This document shows, piece after piece, positions 18,357 to 30,000 of a stretch of 64,000 nucleotides of DNA. This DNA comes from Pseudomonas sp. KU26590 (lineage in GTDB: Bacteria > Pseudomonadota > Gammaproteobacteria > Pseudomonadales > Pseudomonadaceae). Made by a program: the position numbers and the translations under genes. Under the pieces are notes generated by a model. That model was not told where the DNA came from. It was given only the letters and a program-made list of their open reading frames with translations, and did not search any database. The stretch is taken from contig NZ_CP110644.1 in assembly GCF_026153515.1 (NCBI RefSeq), forward strand, positions 4,963,501 through 5,027,500, given 5' to 3'. Every line of letters begins with the position of its first letter. The stretch's first letter is position 1.

Positions 18357-18719
18357 ATGCACATGACCACCGACAGTTTCATCTATAACCCATGCGACGA
18401 GGAGGAAGATGATATGGCGCTGGCCTGCTGCCATGGCAGTAGCACCGGTGATCTGTTTTTACTCGCGCGGTTCCCTGATGAGGATGAGGTCGATATCACG
18501 TTCCGTGACGACACCATTCACGTCGAGGAAAACATCACGGTCACCCTCAGCAACACCCGGCTGTTGGTCGAAATCGACGCCGCCGACGCCAAACCCCTGG
18601 GTGGCGATACCACGTATGAGATCACCCACAGTACCCCCGCCAGCGAATTGGCCGAGCTGGACGCCACGTTGCGGATCATCCTCAAGGATGTCGGGACGTA
18701 CGTCAGCCAGATCAACTGA
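18357..18719 (+). CDS. Hypothetical acidic protein
   Basis: 120 aa, strongly acidic (CDEEEDD near residue 14, FPDEDEVD near 39), with no signal peptide or TM segment. Predicted content is alternating beta strands (VDITFRDDTIHV, ITVTLSNTRLLVEI). I do not recognise the family. AGAGGAA lies 8 bp before the ATG, supporting this start over the second ATG three codons in. It is followed by a 188-bp gap and the MoxR/Bat operon on the same strand, so it could be a leading member, though the distance makes that doubtful. Confidence 0.65.
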   Translation: MHMTTDSFIYNPCDEEEDDMALACCHGSSTGDLFLLARFPDEDEVDITFRDDTIHVEENITVTLSNTRLLVEIDAADAKPLGGDTTYEITHSTPASELAELDATLRIILKDVGTYVSQIN

Positions 18720-18907
18720 GGCCCACCACAGCACCGGGCGCCAATTGACGCAAATGTAAGACAGTTCTTGTTTTTGCCCAGTCCTTTGCTGAAAAGCCGA
18801 AAAAACCCGCCGGCCGATTAGTCGGCGCCCCTGCGATGGATTAAAGTAACGCCCCCAGCTTCGGCGCCACTTGGCGCTGCTGCCTCTCCTGCCAGGAACT
18901 GTCATCG

Positions 18908-19867
<960 letters not shown>

Positions 19868-19871
19868 ACCC

Positions 19872-20816
19872 ATGCAACCCTATCTGATCTCCCAACCGGG
19901 CATCCGCATCAGCCTCGCCGACCTGATTGAGATGCGTCATCGCGTGCGCGAAGTGCAGCTGTTTTCCACGCCCAGCCAGCGCAGCCCGCTGATAGGTCTG
20001 CACCACTCCAAGCTGCGCGGGCGCGGGGTCGATTTCGATCAGGTCAGGGTGTATCAGGCGGGTGATGACGTGAGAACCATCGACTGGCGCGTCACCGCCC
20101 GCACCCAAGAGCCCCACACCAAACTGTTCCACGAAGAACGCGAGCGGCCGATTTTCATCATGGTCGAGCAAAGCCGCCGGCTGTTCTTCGGGTCCGGGCT
20201 GATGTTCAAGTCGGTCCTCGCCGCCCAAGCCGCCGCGCTGGTCGGATGGGCCGCGCTGGGCCACAACGACCGGGTTGGCGGGCTGGTGTTCGGTGACAAC
20301 GAGCATTACGAGATCAAACCGCGACGCAGCAAGCAAAGCCTGCTGCAACTGTTGAACCGGCTGGTGCGGGTCAATCAGTCGCTGCACACCGAAGCCGCTG
20401 CCGACCGCGACACCTTCGGCGTAGCGCTGCGCCGCGCGCGGGAGGTGATGCGTCCGGGGAGTCTGGCGATCATTCTGTGCGACGAGCGCGCGTTGTCCGA
20501 TTCGGCCGAACAGCAGCTGGCCTTGCTGTCACGGCATTGCGATCTGCTGCTGCTGCCGCTGTCCGATCCGCTGGATCACGCTTTACCTGCCGCTGGCCTG
20601 TTGCGCTTTGCCGATCGCGGCGCGCACTTGGAGCTCGACACCCTGAACGCCGACCTGCGCCAGAGCTACCGTGCCCAGGGCGAGGCGCGTCAGGCGCGCT
20701 GGGAACTGCTGGCAAAGAAGCTGCGCGTGCTGATGATGCCGCTGAGCACCCAGCGGGAAATGGTCGAGCAACTGCGCGAATACCTCAACGGCCAGCGCCC
20801 GGTAAAACAGCCATGA
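19872..20816 (+). CDS. DUF58 domain protein of the MoxR operon
   Basis: 314-aa cytoplasmic protein with the DUF58 core RGRGVDFDQVRVYQAGDDVRTIDW..., seen here as the GDDVRTIDWRVTAR block (~59-72). The VWA-like continuation IFIMVEQSRRLFFGSG (~93-108) has Glu-Gln-Ser where a MIDAS would have Asp-x-Ser-x-Ser, so metal binding is doubtful. It starts 4 bp after the moxR stop and its stop overlaps the next start (ATGA). Its role is inferred from MoxR-DUF58 linkage: partner or adaptor of the ATPase. Confidence 0.9.
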   Translation: MQPYLISQPGIRISLADLIEMRHRVREVQLFSTPSQRSPLIGLHHSKLRGRGVDFDQVRVYQAGDDVRTIDWRVTARTQEPHTKLFHEERERPIFIMVEQSRRLFFGSGLMFKSVLAAQAAALVGWAALGHNDRVGGLVFGDNEHYEIKPRRSKQSLLQLLNRLVRVNQSLHTEAAADRDTFGVALRRAREVMRPGSLAIILCDERALSDSAEQQLALLSRHCDLLLLPLSDPLDHALPAAGLLRFADRGAHLELDTLNADLRQSYRAQGEARQARWELLAKKLRVLMMPLSTQREMVEQLREYLNGQRPVKQP

Positions 20817-21304
20817 GTGCGCTGGACCCGCTGCAACCGCTGATTCTGCCGGAGCCGGTCGGATTCTGGCCGCCCGCGCCGGGCTGGTGGCTGCTGCTTA
20901 TCCTGCTGCCGGTGCTGGGCTACGGCCTGTGGCGCGCCCGCAAGCTGCTGCCAAAAAAGACCAGCGGTGACACCGTCGAGCCATTGGACCCATTGCGCCA
21001 GGCCGCACTGGTCGAGCTCGCGCAGATGCCCAAACCCTATGACGGCGCACCGGCCGGCGCCTGGCTGCAGCAGATCAACGGCCTGCTTAAGCGTCTGTGC
21101 CGCAATCACTACCCCTACAGCCAGAGCCACACCCTCAACGGCCGCAAATGGCTGGCGTTTCTCGACAACCGCTGCCCGGCCGCCGGCCTGACGCGCTGGA
21201 TGATCCTCGTCGAGGGCGCCTACAAGCCGGAATGCAAGCTCGACGACAAGGCCATCAACGGCCTGACCCAGTCGGTCGAGACCTGGATTCGCAAGCATGT
21301 TTGA
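20813..21304 (+). CDS. DUF4381 membrane protein of the Bat operon
   Basis: 163 aa from the ATG at 20813, which overlaps the DUF58 stop (ATGA). It carries the DUF4381 opening LILPEPVGFWPPAPGWWLLL (~9-28) leading into a single TM segment (~23-42), then a cytoplasmic C-terminal helical region ending WIRKHV. A much longer in-frame extension upstream overlaps DUF58 and is not credible. The stop codon lies 8 bp inside the next gene. Function unknown; it is always found beside BatA/BatB-like genes. Confidence 0.88.
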   Translation: MSALDPLQPLILPEPVGFWPPAPGWWLLLILLPVLGYGLWRARKLLPKKTSGDTVEPLDPLRQAALVELAQMPKPYDGAPAGAWLQQINGLLKRLCRNHYPYSQSHTLNGRKWLAFLDNRCPAAGLTRWMILVEGAYKPECKLDDKAINGLTQSVETWIRKHV

Positions 21305-22364
21305 ATTCGCCTGGCCGTGGCTCTTCGCCATCCTCCCGCTGCCGTGGCTGATGCGTTTCGTGCTGCCCGCCGCAGACAACGGCGAAGCAGCGCTGAAGGT
21401 CAGCTTTCTCCCTGAGCTGGAAGGCCTCGCCGGGCGCCGTGCGCGAACCCATTTGCCGGGCTGGCGGCGTCAGTTGCCGTTCATTACCGTCTGGCTCCTG
21501 CTGCTGGTCGCGGCCGCCCGCCCGCAATGGCTGGGCGAGCCGTTGCCGGTTGCCGCCAGCGGCCGCGATCTGCTCGTCGCCGTGGACGTGTCGGGGTCGA
21601 TGGATTACCCGGACATGGTCTGGAAAAACGACGAAGTCAGCCGGCTGGCCCTGGTGAAGATGCTGCTGGGGGACTTTCTTGAGCACCGTCAGGGCGATCG
21701 CATCGGCCTGATTCTGTTCGGCAGTCAGGCGTATCTGCAGGCGCCGCTGACCTTCGACCGCAAGACCGTGCGCGTCTGGCTGGACGAAGCGCGGATCGGC
21801 ATTGCCGGCAAGAACACCGCCATAGGCGACGCCATCGGCCTGGCGTTGAAGCGTCTGCGCCAACGCCCGGCCGAGAGCCGCGTGCTGATTCTGGTCACCG
21901 ACGGTGCCAACAACGCGGGCCAGATCGACCCTAGGACCGCTGCGCGCCTGGCCGCCAGCGAAGGCGTGAAAATCTACCCGATCGGCATCGGCGCCGATCC
22001 CGACAAAGGCGCCACCAGCATTCTCGGCCTCAACCCAAGCCTCGATCTTGACGAGCCTTCTCTGCGGGAAATCGCTGCGGTGAGCGGCGGGCAATATTTC
22101 CGCGCGCGCAACGGCGCCGAACTGGCCGGCATCGGCAAGGCGCTGGACCGGCTGGAGCCTGTCGCTCAACAACCGACCCAGGCACGTCCTGCCCGGGCGC
22201 TTTATCACGTACCGCTGACGATGGCCCTGGTGTTGAGCCTTCTGCTCGTGGTTCAGGAGCGCTGGCGGAACAGCCCGGTTTATCGTTTTTTTGCGCGCCG
22301 GCCGACGTTTGTGCAAGGCACGCAGTGGCGTCAACGCTTGAAGCGCCTGACGAGGCGCCCATGA
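21297..22364 (+). CDS. VWA-domain membrane protein, BatA-like
   Basis: 355 aa. Two N-terminal hydrophobic segments (~5-20 and ~57-75) are followed by a periplasm-facing von Willebrand A domain with an intact MIDAS, VAVDVSGSMDY (~96-106), plus later LVTDGANNAG (~200). A C-terminal TM helix is at ~302-318. The architecture TM-TM-VWA-TM is that of BatA. It overlaps its neighbours by 8 bp (upstream) and 4 bp (downstream, ATGA), showing tight coupling. Confidence 0.92.
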   Translation: MFEFAWPWLFAILPLPWLMRFVLPAADNGEAALKVSFLPELEGLAGRRARTHLPGWRRQLPFITVWLLLLVAAARPQWLGEPLPVAASGRDLLVAVDVSGSMDYPDMVWKNDEVSRLALVKMLLGDFLEHRQGDRIGLILFGSQAYLQAPLTFDRKTVRVWLDEARIGIAGKNTAIGDAIGLALKRLRQRPAESRVLILVTDGANNAGQIDPRTAARLAASEGVKIYPIGIGADPDKGATSILGLNPSLDLDEPSLREIAAVSGGQYFRARNGAELAGIGKALDRLEPVAQQPTQARPARALYHVPLTMALVLSLLLVVQERWRNSPVYRFFARRPTFVQGTQWRQRLKRLTRRP

Positions 22365-24094
22365 TCGAATTCCTCTCCGCTCTTTGGCCCCATTGGTCAC
22401 GCCCAGGCTGGCTGCTGATGCTGCCGGCGCTCGGCTGGCTGTTGTGGCGGTTATGGAATCGGCAGAAACGCGTCGGGCGCTGGCAGATGATCATTCCCAG
22501 CGCCTTTCATTCCGCCCTGCTCAGCGGTGGCGGCGGCCGGGAAAGCAAATTGCCGTGGATAGTGCTGGGTCTTGGCTGGTTGCTGGCGCTAGTGGCATTG
22601 CTCGGGCCGAGCTGGCAGCGGGTTGAGCAGAACAGCCAGCGGCCGGTCGATCCGTTGGTGGTGATGCTGGAACTGACTCCGGAAATGCTCGCCGCTGACA
22701 GCCCGCCCACCCGGCTGGAACAGGCGCGGCGCAAAGTACTCGATCTGTTGCAGGCGCGCAGCGACTCACAGACCGCGATCATCGTGTACGCCGGCAGCGC
22801 CCACACCTTGGTGCCGCTGTCGGACGATCTGGCCACCAGCAAAAACCTGCTGGATGCGATCAAGCCGTCGATCATGCCCGAAGTCGGCCAGCGCGCAGAC
22901 CTCGCCGTGCGCAAGGCGCTGGATTTGCTGGAACAGGGCGACCTCGGCCAAGGGCGGCTGCTGTGGATCGGCTCGTCCCTCAGTGAGACCGAGCGTCAGG
23001 GGATACGCGCCGCGATGACCGGCCGCGACGCCCCGCCTTTATTGATGCTTGGCGTCGGCACGACTGAAGGCGCGCCGGTCACCCAAGAGAAAGGCGGTTT
23101 TCTGAAGGACGCCCAGGGCGGCATCCTCGTGCCGCGTCTGGACGGGCCGGTGCTCAAGGATTTCGCCGACAGCATGGGCGGTCGCTACACTTCGCTGCGC
23201 CTGGACAATCAGGACCTCAATGACCTTGGCCTGCTCGACGGCCCGAAGAGTCTGATCAACCAAGGCCAGAAAGTGCGGCTCGACCGCTGGGCCGATCAGG
23301 GCTACTGGTTGCTGCTCCCGCTTTTGCTGCTGGCCGGTTGCGCCGGGCGTCGCGGCTGGCTGTTGTGTTTGCCGTTGCTGTTGATGGCCGTGCCGCAACC
23401 CAGCTATGCCTTCGGTTTCGAGGACCTGTGGCGCCGGCCCGATCAACAGGGCGAGCACTTGCTCAAGCGGCATCACCCGGCGGAAGCTGCGCGGCATTTC
23501 GAAGACCCGCAGTGGCAAGGCATCGCGCTGTATCAGGCCGGTGACTACGCCGGCGCCGTCCAGCGCTTTGCCCAGGGCAGCAGCGCCGCCGACCATTACA
23601 ATCGCGGCAATGCGCTGGCCCGAAGCGGTGAGCTGGAAGCCGCCATCGACGCCTATGAACAGGCGCTGGAGCGTCAACCGGACTTCCCCGCGGCGTCAGC
23701 CAACAAGGCGTTGGTGGAGCAAGTGCTGGAGCAGAACAAGGCGGCAAATCAGGCGAAAGCGGACGACAAGGCCAAGACCGACGAGAACGCCGACAATGCC
23801 CGGGAGGGCAATTCGGGACAGTCGTCATCGCGTGCGCCGTCAGCGCAGCAGGATGCCGATGCCGACCGTTCTGCCAGCGATCAGGAAGGCTCCGAAGATG
23901 AGCAGGCGTCCGGCGCAGGAGCCGACAGCGATGAGCCTGCGCGTGCCTCCGGCAAGCCGGGCGACGGGCAAATCAATGGCGAGCAAAAACAGGCGCTCGA
24001 ACAATGGCTGCGGCAGATCCCCGACGAACCCGGCGAACTGTTACGGCGCAAATTCTGGTACGAACAACAGCAGCATCAGGAAAAGACCCGATGA
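22361..24094 (+). CDS. VWA-TPR membrane protein, BatB/BatC-like fusion with degenerate MIDAS
   Basis: 577 aa from the ATG at 22361 (ATGA overlap). Order: N-terminal TM helices (~15-30 and ~60-76), VWA domain (~90-290), TM helices at ~310-345, then a TPR segment (DHYNRGNALARSGELEAAIDAYEQAL, seen as the NRGNALARSGELEAAIDAY stretch ~410), then a low-complexity Ala/Asp/Glu/Lys/Ser-rich tail. The VWA MIDAS position reads VVMLELTPEM instead of D-x-S-x-S, so metal binding is probably lost, unlike the upstream BatA. In many bacteria BatB and the TPR protein BatC are separate; here they are fused. Confidence 0.9.
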   Translation: MIEFLSALWPHWSRPGWLLMLPALGWLLWRLWNRQKRVGRWQMIIPSAFHSALLSGGGGRESKLPWIVLGLGWLLALVALLGPSWQRVEQNSQRPVDPLVVMLELTPEMLAADSPPTRLEQARRKVLDLLQARSDSQTAIIVYAGSAHTLVPLSDDLATSKNLLDAIKPSIMPEVGQRADLAVRKALDLLEQGDLGQGRLLWIGSSLSETERQGIRAAMTGRDAPPLLMLGVGTTEGAPVTQEKGGFLKDAQGGILVPRLDGPVLKDFADSMGGRYTSLRLDNQDLNDLGLLDGPKSLINQGQKVRLDRWADQGYWLLLPLLLLAGCAGRRGWLLCLPLLLMAVPQPSYAFGFEDLWRRPDQQGEHLLKRHHPAEAARHFEDPQWQGIALYQAGDYAGAVQRFAQGSSAADHYNRGNALARSGELEAAIDAYEQALERQPDFPAASANKALVEQVLEQNKAANQAKADDKAKTDENADNAREGNSGQSSSRAPSAQQDADADRSASDQEGSEDEQASGAGADSDEPARASGKPGDGQINGEQKQALEQWLRQIPDEPGELLRRKFWYEQQQHQEKTR

Positions 24095-25776
24095 GTCGTC
24101 TGCACAGGTTGCTGATCGCAGGAATGTTGAGCCTGTTCGCCCTGGTGGCACAGGCCGACAGTGCGGGCTCCACGCTGCAATCCAGCGTCGACCGCACGCG
24201 CGTCAACACCGGCGAAACCGTTGAACTGACCCTTGAAACCGACGACGCCACCGTCTTCGGCAGGCCGGACATGAGCGCGCTGGACGCCGACTTCGAGGTG
24301 CGTGACACCCGCCAGCTCAACAGTCTGAACACGCTGGAAGGCAACGTCCATGCGACGACTCGCTGGCTGGTTACGCTGATGCCGCGCCACAGCGGCTCGA
24401 TCGAAATCCCGTCGCTGAAACTGGGCGAAATGACCAGTAAGCCGATTGTGCTGCAAGTGGTCGATGTCGGCCCCGTCGCCCAGGGGCAGGAGCAGAAGCT
24501 CGCGCCAGTGTTCATGGAGGCGAGCCTGGATCAGGACAGCGTGTATGTTCAAGCGCAGGTCTTGCTCACCGTGCGCATCTACCATTCGGTGTCGCTGTTC
24601 GACGACAGCAGCCTGACCCCGCTGCAAGTGCCGGACGCGCGCATTGAAAAGCTCGGCGACACGCGCACGTACGAGAAGCAGATCAACGGCATTCGCCACG
24701 GCGTGATCGAAATGCGTTACGCGCTGTATCCGCAGCACAGCGGTAAGCTGACCATTCCGGCCCAGTCGTTCAGCGCCACGCTGGTTCAGGACACCAATGA
24801 CGCCGCTGCGGCCGCCGCCATGGCGCCAGGCGCGATTGCCAGCGGGCCGAAGCCGGGCCGATTGATGCACGTGACTTCGCTGCCCCTGACCCTCGACGTC
24901 AAGCCGCAACCGGTGCACTACCCCGCCGATACCCCTTGGCTGCCGGCGCGCAGCGTCAGCCTCAGTGAAAACTGGAGCCCGGAACCTGCCCACAGTCAGG
25001 TCGGTGATTCCCTCACGCGCACCTTGCAACTGAAGGCTGAAGGCCTGTCCAGCGCGCAATTGCCGCCGCTGCCCGCCACCGACGTCAGCGCGTTGCGCCG
25101 CTACCCCGATCAGCCGCAACTGAGCAATCAGCCCGGCGAGCGCGGTTTGACCGGCGTACGCGAGGAGCGCGAGGCGCTGGTGCCCAATCGTCCTGGCGCC
25201 ATCGAGATTCCGGCTGTGGATCTGGTCTGGTGGAACACTCAGGAAGACCACCTGGAACACAGCGCCCTGCCCGCCCGCACCTTGCAGGTCAGCCTCAACC
25301 CGGCGTTTGCCGTGGACACGCCCGTGAGCGACAACGGCAACGTTACGGTCATCGGCCCGCCGGTGTGGCCGTGGCAGTTGAGCACGGTGCTCCTGAGTTT
25401 CACCACGCTGCTGGGCTTCGGCCTGTGGTGGCGCGGTCGCTGGCAGCCGGCGCTGGCCCGGGTCGCGCAAACGGGGCCGAGTCCGCGTACAGTGCTCGAC
25501 GACCTGAAACGCGCGTGCCTGGCCAACGACCCCCACGCCACCCGCCAGGCGCTGGACGCCTGGGCCCGTCAGCAGCCGGAAACCCTGGCCGACATGGCCG
25601 CGCGTTTCGTGCCGCTGTCCCATGCGCTGGATGGCCTGAATGGCGCGCTGTACAGCGAGACCGAAAAACTGTGGCTGGGGGAAGACCTCTGGCGCGCCGT
25701 TAAAGCGCTGCCCGCCATCGAAAACCCCCAGGACCCGAGCGGGGGCGACAGCCTGCCGCCGCTTTATCCAAAATGA
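24091..25776 (+). CDS. BatD-like membrane protein
   Basis: 561 aa from the ATG at 24091 (ATGA overlap). A signal peptide (LLIAGMLSLFALVAQADS, cleavage near AQA) is followed by a large periplasmic beta-rich region with BatD features: TRVNTGETVELTLET early, then FDDSSLTPLQ and YALYPQHSGKLTIP. One TM helix lies near 430-450 and a C-terminal cytoplasmic helical segment follows. It is the last gene of the MoxR/Bat unit; a 67-bp gap leads to sbcD. Proposed partners are the BatA/BatB proteins. In-frame residues upstream of 24091 overlap the previous gene and are not used. Confidence 0.9.
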   Translation: MSRLHRLLIAGMLSLFALVAQADSAGSTLQSSVDRTRVNTGETVELTLETDDATVFGRPDMSALDADFEVRDTRQLNSLNTLEGNVHATTRWLVTLMPRHSGSIEIPSLKLGEMTSKPIVLQVVDVGPVAQGQEQKLAPVFMEASLDQDSVYVQAQVLLTVRIYHSVSLFDDSSLTPLQVPDARIEKLGDTRTYEKQINGIRHGVIEMRYALYPQHSGKLTIPAQSFSATLVQDTNDAAAAAAMAPGAIASGPKPGRLMHVTSLPLTLDVKPQPVHYPADTPWLPARSVSLSENWSPEPAHSQVGDSLTRTLQLKAEGLSSAQLPPLPATDVSALRRYPDQPQLSNQPGERGLTGVREEREALVPNRPGAIEIPAVDLVWWNTQEDHLEHSALPARTLQVSLNPAFAVDTPVSDNGNVTVIGPPVWPWQLSTVLLSFTTLLGFGLWWRGRWQPALARVAQTGPSPRTVLDDLKRACLANDPHATRQALDAWARQQPETLADMAARFVPLSHALDGLNGALYSETEKLWLGEDLWRAVKALPAIENPQDPSGGDSLPPLYPK

Positions 25777-25843
25777 TTTCCATCGATCAGCGCATTCTCC
25801 GGTCACAGACAAAATGCGCTGATTGTTAAACCAAGGTACCCCC

Positions 25844-27085
25844 ATGCGTCTGTTCCACACCTCCGACTGGCACCTCGGCCAGAACCTTCATGGTCAGGAG
25901 CGAGATTTCGAACACGCCAGCTTTCTGACCTGGCTGCTGGCCCGTCTGGCCGAGCGCAAACCGGATGTCCTGCTGATCGCCGGCGACATCTTTGACACGG
26001 TCAATCCGCCGGTAAAATCCCAGGAGCGCCTGTACGACTTCATCGTCAGCGCCCATGAGCAGAATCCGCAACTGACCATCGTCATGATCGCCGGCAATCA
26101 CGACTCCGGCTCGCGCATCGAGCTGCCCGCGCCGCTGATGCGACGCCTGCGCACCCATGCGCTGGGCCGGGTGCTTTGGCTCGACGACGGCGTGCTCGAC
26201 GTCGATCGCCTGCTGCTGCCGCTGAGCAACGCCAAGGGCAAAGTCGTTGGCTGGTGCCTGGCGCTGCCTTTCCTGCGGCCTGCCGAAGTCACCGGTGCGG
26301 CGTTGGGCGACAACTATTTGCGCGGCATCGGTCAAGTCCATGAAATGCTCATCGCCGCCGCGAACCAACGGCGTAAGAAAGGCCAGGCGCTGATCGCCAT
26401 AAGCCACGCGCACATGGCCGGCGGCTCGGTGTCGGAAGACTCCGAACGCAGCCTGATCATCGGCAACGCCGAAGCCCTGCCCGCCAGCCTGTTCGGCGAC
26501 AGCATCACCTACGTCGCTCTGGGCCATCTGCACAAACCCCAGCGGATCAACGGCGAGGACCGCATTCGCTACAGCGGCTCGCCGATTCCCCTGTCGTTTT
26601 CGGAAATCGGCTACCAGCACCAGATCCTCGAAATCGAGTGCGATGGCGACAAGCTGGTCAGCGTCAAACCGCTGCTGATTCCCCGTGCCGTGAACCTGCA
26701 ACGGGTCGGCCCGGCGCCACTGGCCGAGCTGTTGCTGCAACTGCGTGACCTTCCGGACATCGATTTGCTGGCCGACGTCGACCGTCAGCCGTGGCTCGAA
26801 GTCCGCGTGCGCCTGGACGAACCTCAGCCGGACCTGCGCAACCAGATCGAAGCCGCGCTGGAAGGCAAGGCCGTGCGCCTGGTGCGCATCGCCGCCGAAT
26901 ACGCCGGCAAGGGCGGTCGCGATGAAGACGCCAATCAGGACCTGATCGAGCTGGACCAGCTGAGCCCGCAGGAGCTGTTCAGCCGCGCCTGGCAGGACAG
27001 CTACGGCAGCGAAGTGGATGAGCAGACGCTGCAGGACTTCGCGACCCTGCTTCAGGACGTGCAGCTGGAGAGCGAACAGCCATGA
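25844..27085 (+). CDS. sbcD: SbcCD nuclease, subunit D
   Basis: Mre11-type Mn-dependent nuclease subunit, 413 aa from the ATG at 25844; an in-frame TTG 21 bp earlier is unlikely. Phosphodiesterase motifs appear in order: HTSDWHLGQ (~5-13), GDIFDT (~47-52), AGNHDSG (~85-91), SHAHMAG (~187-193) and GHLHKPQ (~226-232). With SbcC it cleaves hairpins, palindromic replication intermediates and protein-blocked ends. Its stop overlaps the sbcC start (ATGA). A REP- and palindrome-rich genome gives obvious substrates, though that is context only. Confidence 0.96.
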   Translation: MRLFHTSDWHLGQNLHGQERDFEHASFLTWLLARLAERKPDVLLIAGDIFDTVNPPVKSQERLYDFIVSAHEQNPQLTIVMIAGNHDSGSRIELPAPLMRRLRTHALGRVLWLDDGVLDVDRLLLPLSNAKGKVVGWCLALPFLRPAEVTGAALGDNYLRGIGQVHEMLIAAANQRRKKGQALIAISHAHMAGGSVSEDSERSLIIGNAEALPASLFGDSITYVALGHLHKPQRINGEDRIRYSGSPIPLSFSEIGYQHQILEIECDGDKLVSVKPLLIPRAVNLQRVGPAPLAELLLQLRDLPDIDLLADVDRQPWLEVRVRLDEPQPDLRNQIEAALEGKAVRLVRIAAEYAGKGGRDEDANQDLIELDQLSPQELFSRAWQDSYGSEVDEQTLQDFATLLQDVQLESEQP

Positions 27086-30000
27086 AAATTCTCGCCATCC
27101 GCTTGAAAAACCTCGCCTCGCTGGCCGGCCCGTTCGAGCTGGATTTCACCGCCGAGCCCCTCGCCAGCGCGGGCCTGTTCGCCATCACCGGCCCCACCGG
27201 AGCGGGCAAAAGCACGCTGCTGGACGCCCTGTGCCTGGCGCTGTTCGGCGCGATTCCCCGGCTGAACAACATCGGCCAGTCCCGCGTGCCGGAGATCGAC
27301 GGCGACATTAGCACCAACGACCCGCGCAACCTGCTGCGTCGCGGCACCGGCAGCGGTTACGCCGAGGTGGATTTCGTCGGCATCGACAAGCGCCGGTATC
27401 GCGCGCGCTGGGAAGCCAACCGCGCCCGCGACAACGCCACGAAAAAACTTCAGGCCAGCCGGCAGACGTTGATTGATCTGGACAGCGAGCAGATTCTCAG
27501 CACGCAGAACAAGACCGAATACAAGACCCTGCTCGAAGCGCGCCTGGGGCTGAACTTCGAGCAGTTCACCCGCGCGGTGATGCTGGCGCAAAGCGAATTC
27601 AGCGCATTCCTCAAGGCCGACGACAAAGACCGCAGCGAACTGCTGGAGAAGCTCACCGACACGGCGATCTACAGCCAGTTGGGCCGCCGCGCCTACAGCA
27701 AAAGCAAGGAAGCCGAAGAGGCGCTGAAAACCCTTCAAGCCCAGGCCGGCACGCTGACGCCGATGGAGCCTGCGCAGCGCGCCGAGCTTGAGCAGCGCTT
27801 CAACGATGCCCAGCAGCAGCTGAAACTGGAGCAGGCGCAACTGCGCCAGCTGGAGCTCAAACAGCAATGGTTCAAGGAGCTGAGTCGCCTGCGCGACAGC
27901 CATCAGGCCGCCAACGAACAGCTCGCCAGCGCCCAGCAGACCTGGGACGCACACAGCGCCGATCGTCAGCAGCTTGCGCTGTTGGAGCGTCTGGCGCCGC
28001 AGCGGCATCTGTTCGCTCAGCGCGCCCGGCTTCAAGCTCAGCTCGCGCCGCTGACCGCGGCGATTGAGGCCCATCAGCTCAAGCAAACCGGACTGGATGC
28101 GCGCATCGCCGAGCTGGACAGCAAACGCCTCAGCGCCGACAGCGCGTTGCAGCAGGCGCAGGAACAACTGGCCAACGCGCGACCGGCCCTGAGTGAAGCC
28201 TTCGAGCAGCAGGCCACGCTCAATCATTTGAATCAGGAACTGCAACAACTCGGCGAGCAGGCGCGCGCCGCGCAGCAGGCCAGTACCGAGGGGCAGTCGA
28301 CGCTCGATCAACTGGCCGAGCAGCAACGCCAGGTCGAAGCGCGTTTGCAGTCGATCGCCGAGCAACTGGAGCAGAGCGCGTCGCTGACCACCTTGAGTCA
28401 GTCGTGGAGCGCCTACCGGCCGCGTCTGCAGCAAACCGTGCAGCTCAGCGCGCGGCTGATTCAGGGCCGTGCCGAGCTGCCGCAGCTGGAGAAAAACGCC
28501 ACCCTCGCCGAACAGAGCCTGGGCGAACGCCGCAGCGCGTTGCAGGCCCTTTACGACGACGCCGAGGTCAAGGCCGATGCAGTCAGCCACGACATCGAAC
28601 GGCTGGGGCAATTGCTGCAGGACAACCGCCAGCAGCACAGCGCCAGCGACTCGCTCGACCGTTTGTGGCAGCGCCATCAGGACGTCGCTGTCCGTTTGCT
28701 GGATGTGCAAACCCGCCAGCAGCAGGCCACCGAGCGTCGTGCCCAAGGCATCGCCCAAGGCCTGAAACTCAAGGCCGAACACGAAGCCGCCGAGCAGGCG
28801 CTGAAGGTCACCGTTGAACTGCTGCAACGCCAGCGCCTGGCCCGCAGCGCCAGTGTCGAGCAACTGCGCGAGCAATTGGTCGATCAGCAACCGTGCCCGG
28901 TGTGCGGCAGCGAAGAACATCCGTATCACCAGTCCGAGGCACTGCTTGAAGCGCTGTCGGGTCACGACGATGGCGAAGAAGCGCGGGCACGGCAAACTGT
29001 CGGGCAGCTCAGCGAGAAGCTCGCCGAGCTGCGCGCGGAAGTCGCCGAACTGAACAACCAGCTCAAGCAGTCCAAACCGCAACAGGATCAACTGACTGAA
29101 CAGCTGCAAACTCTGGCGCCTGAACTGGAAGCACACCCGCTGCATCCGCGTTTGCTGGAACAGCCCGAGCACCTGCGCGGCGATTGGCTGAGCGAACGCC
29201 TGCATCAACTGGCCCAGGATATTCTCAGCGCAGAGCAGCGCCAGACCCGCCTGCTGAAAGTGCAACGAGACGCCGAGTCGCTGCAGCAGCAAGTTCTTGA
29301 GGCACGCGAGGCCAGTCAGCAGGCGATGAAGCTGCTGGACGATCAGCAACGCCACATCGCTGTGGACAACCAGGATTTCGAAGCGGCGCTGCAGGAGTTC
29401 GAGCCGCTGCTACCCGCCGAAAGCCTGAGCCAGTGGCGCGAGTCGGCGACCCAGAGCTTCATGCAGCTGGACAACGACATCGCCGCCCGCGTCGAACAGC
29501 TCGATCAGCAGAAGACCGAGCAGCAGGAGCACAGCGAACGGGCGCAAAAACTGGAGCGCGAGCAGGTTGCCCAGCAGAGTCGCGCGGCAGAACATCAGAA
29601 GGTGCAGGCGCAACTCGAGGCTCGTCAGCAGCAGCAACAGACGGTGCAACAGCATCTGGCGCAGACCCTCGGCGAGCACCCGTCGCCCGAGCGCTGGCAG
29701 CACGCCCTTGAGCACGCGGTCGAGCAGGCGCGTGAGGCCCAGGCCGCCATCGCCCACGAACTGCAAGCGGCGCGCAGCGAACTGATCAAGCTGACCGCAG
29801 AACTGGACGGCGAGCAACACCGCTTGCAGGCCCTTGAACAGGAACTGGCAGAACTCGAACGACAGATCGCCGCGTGGCGCAGCAGCCACAGCGAGCTCGA
29901 CGATGCCGCGCTTGAGGCCTTGCTGGGGCTGAGCGACGACAGCGTTGGCGGGTTGCGTCAGCAATTGCAGTCCAGCGAAAAAGCGCTGGAGCAAGCCAGG

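Noticed and set aside
24076..29355. Long minus-strand frames opposite batD and sbcC
   Set aside because: Both lie opposite well-supported genes and have no recognisable domain or start signal.
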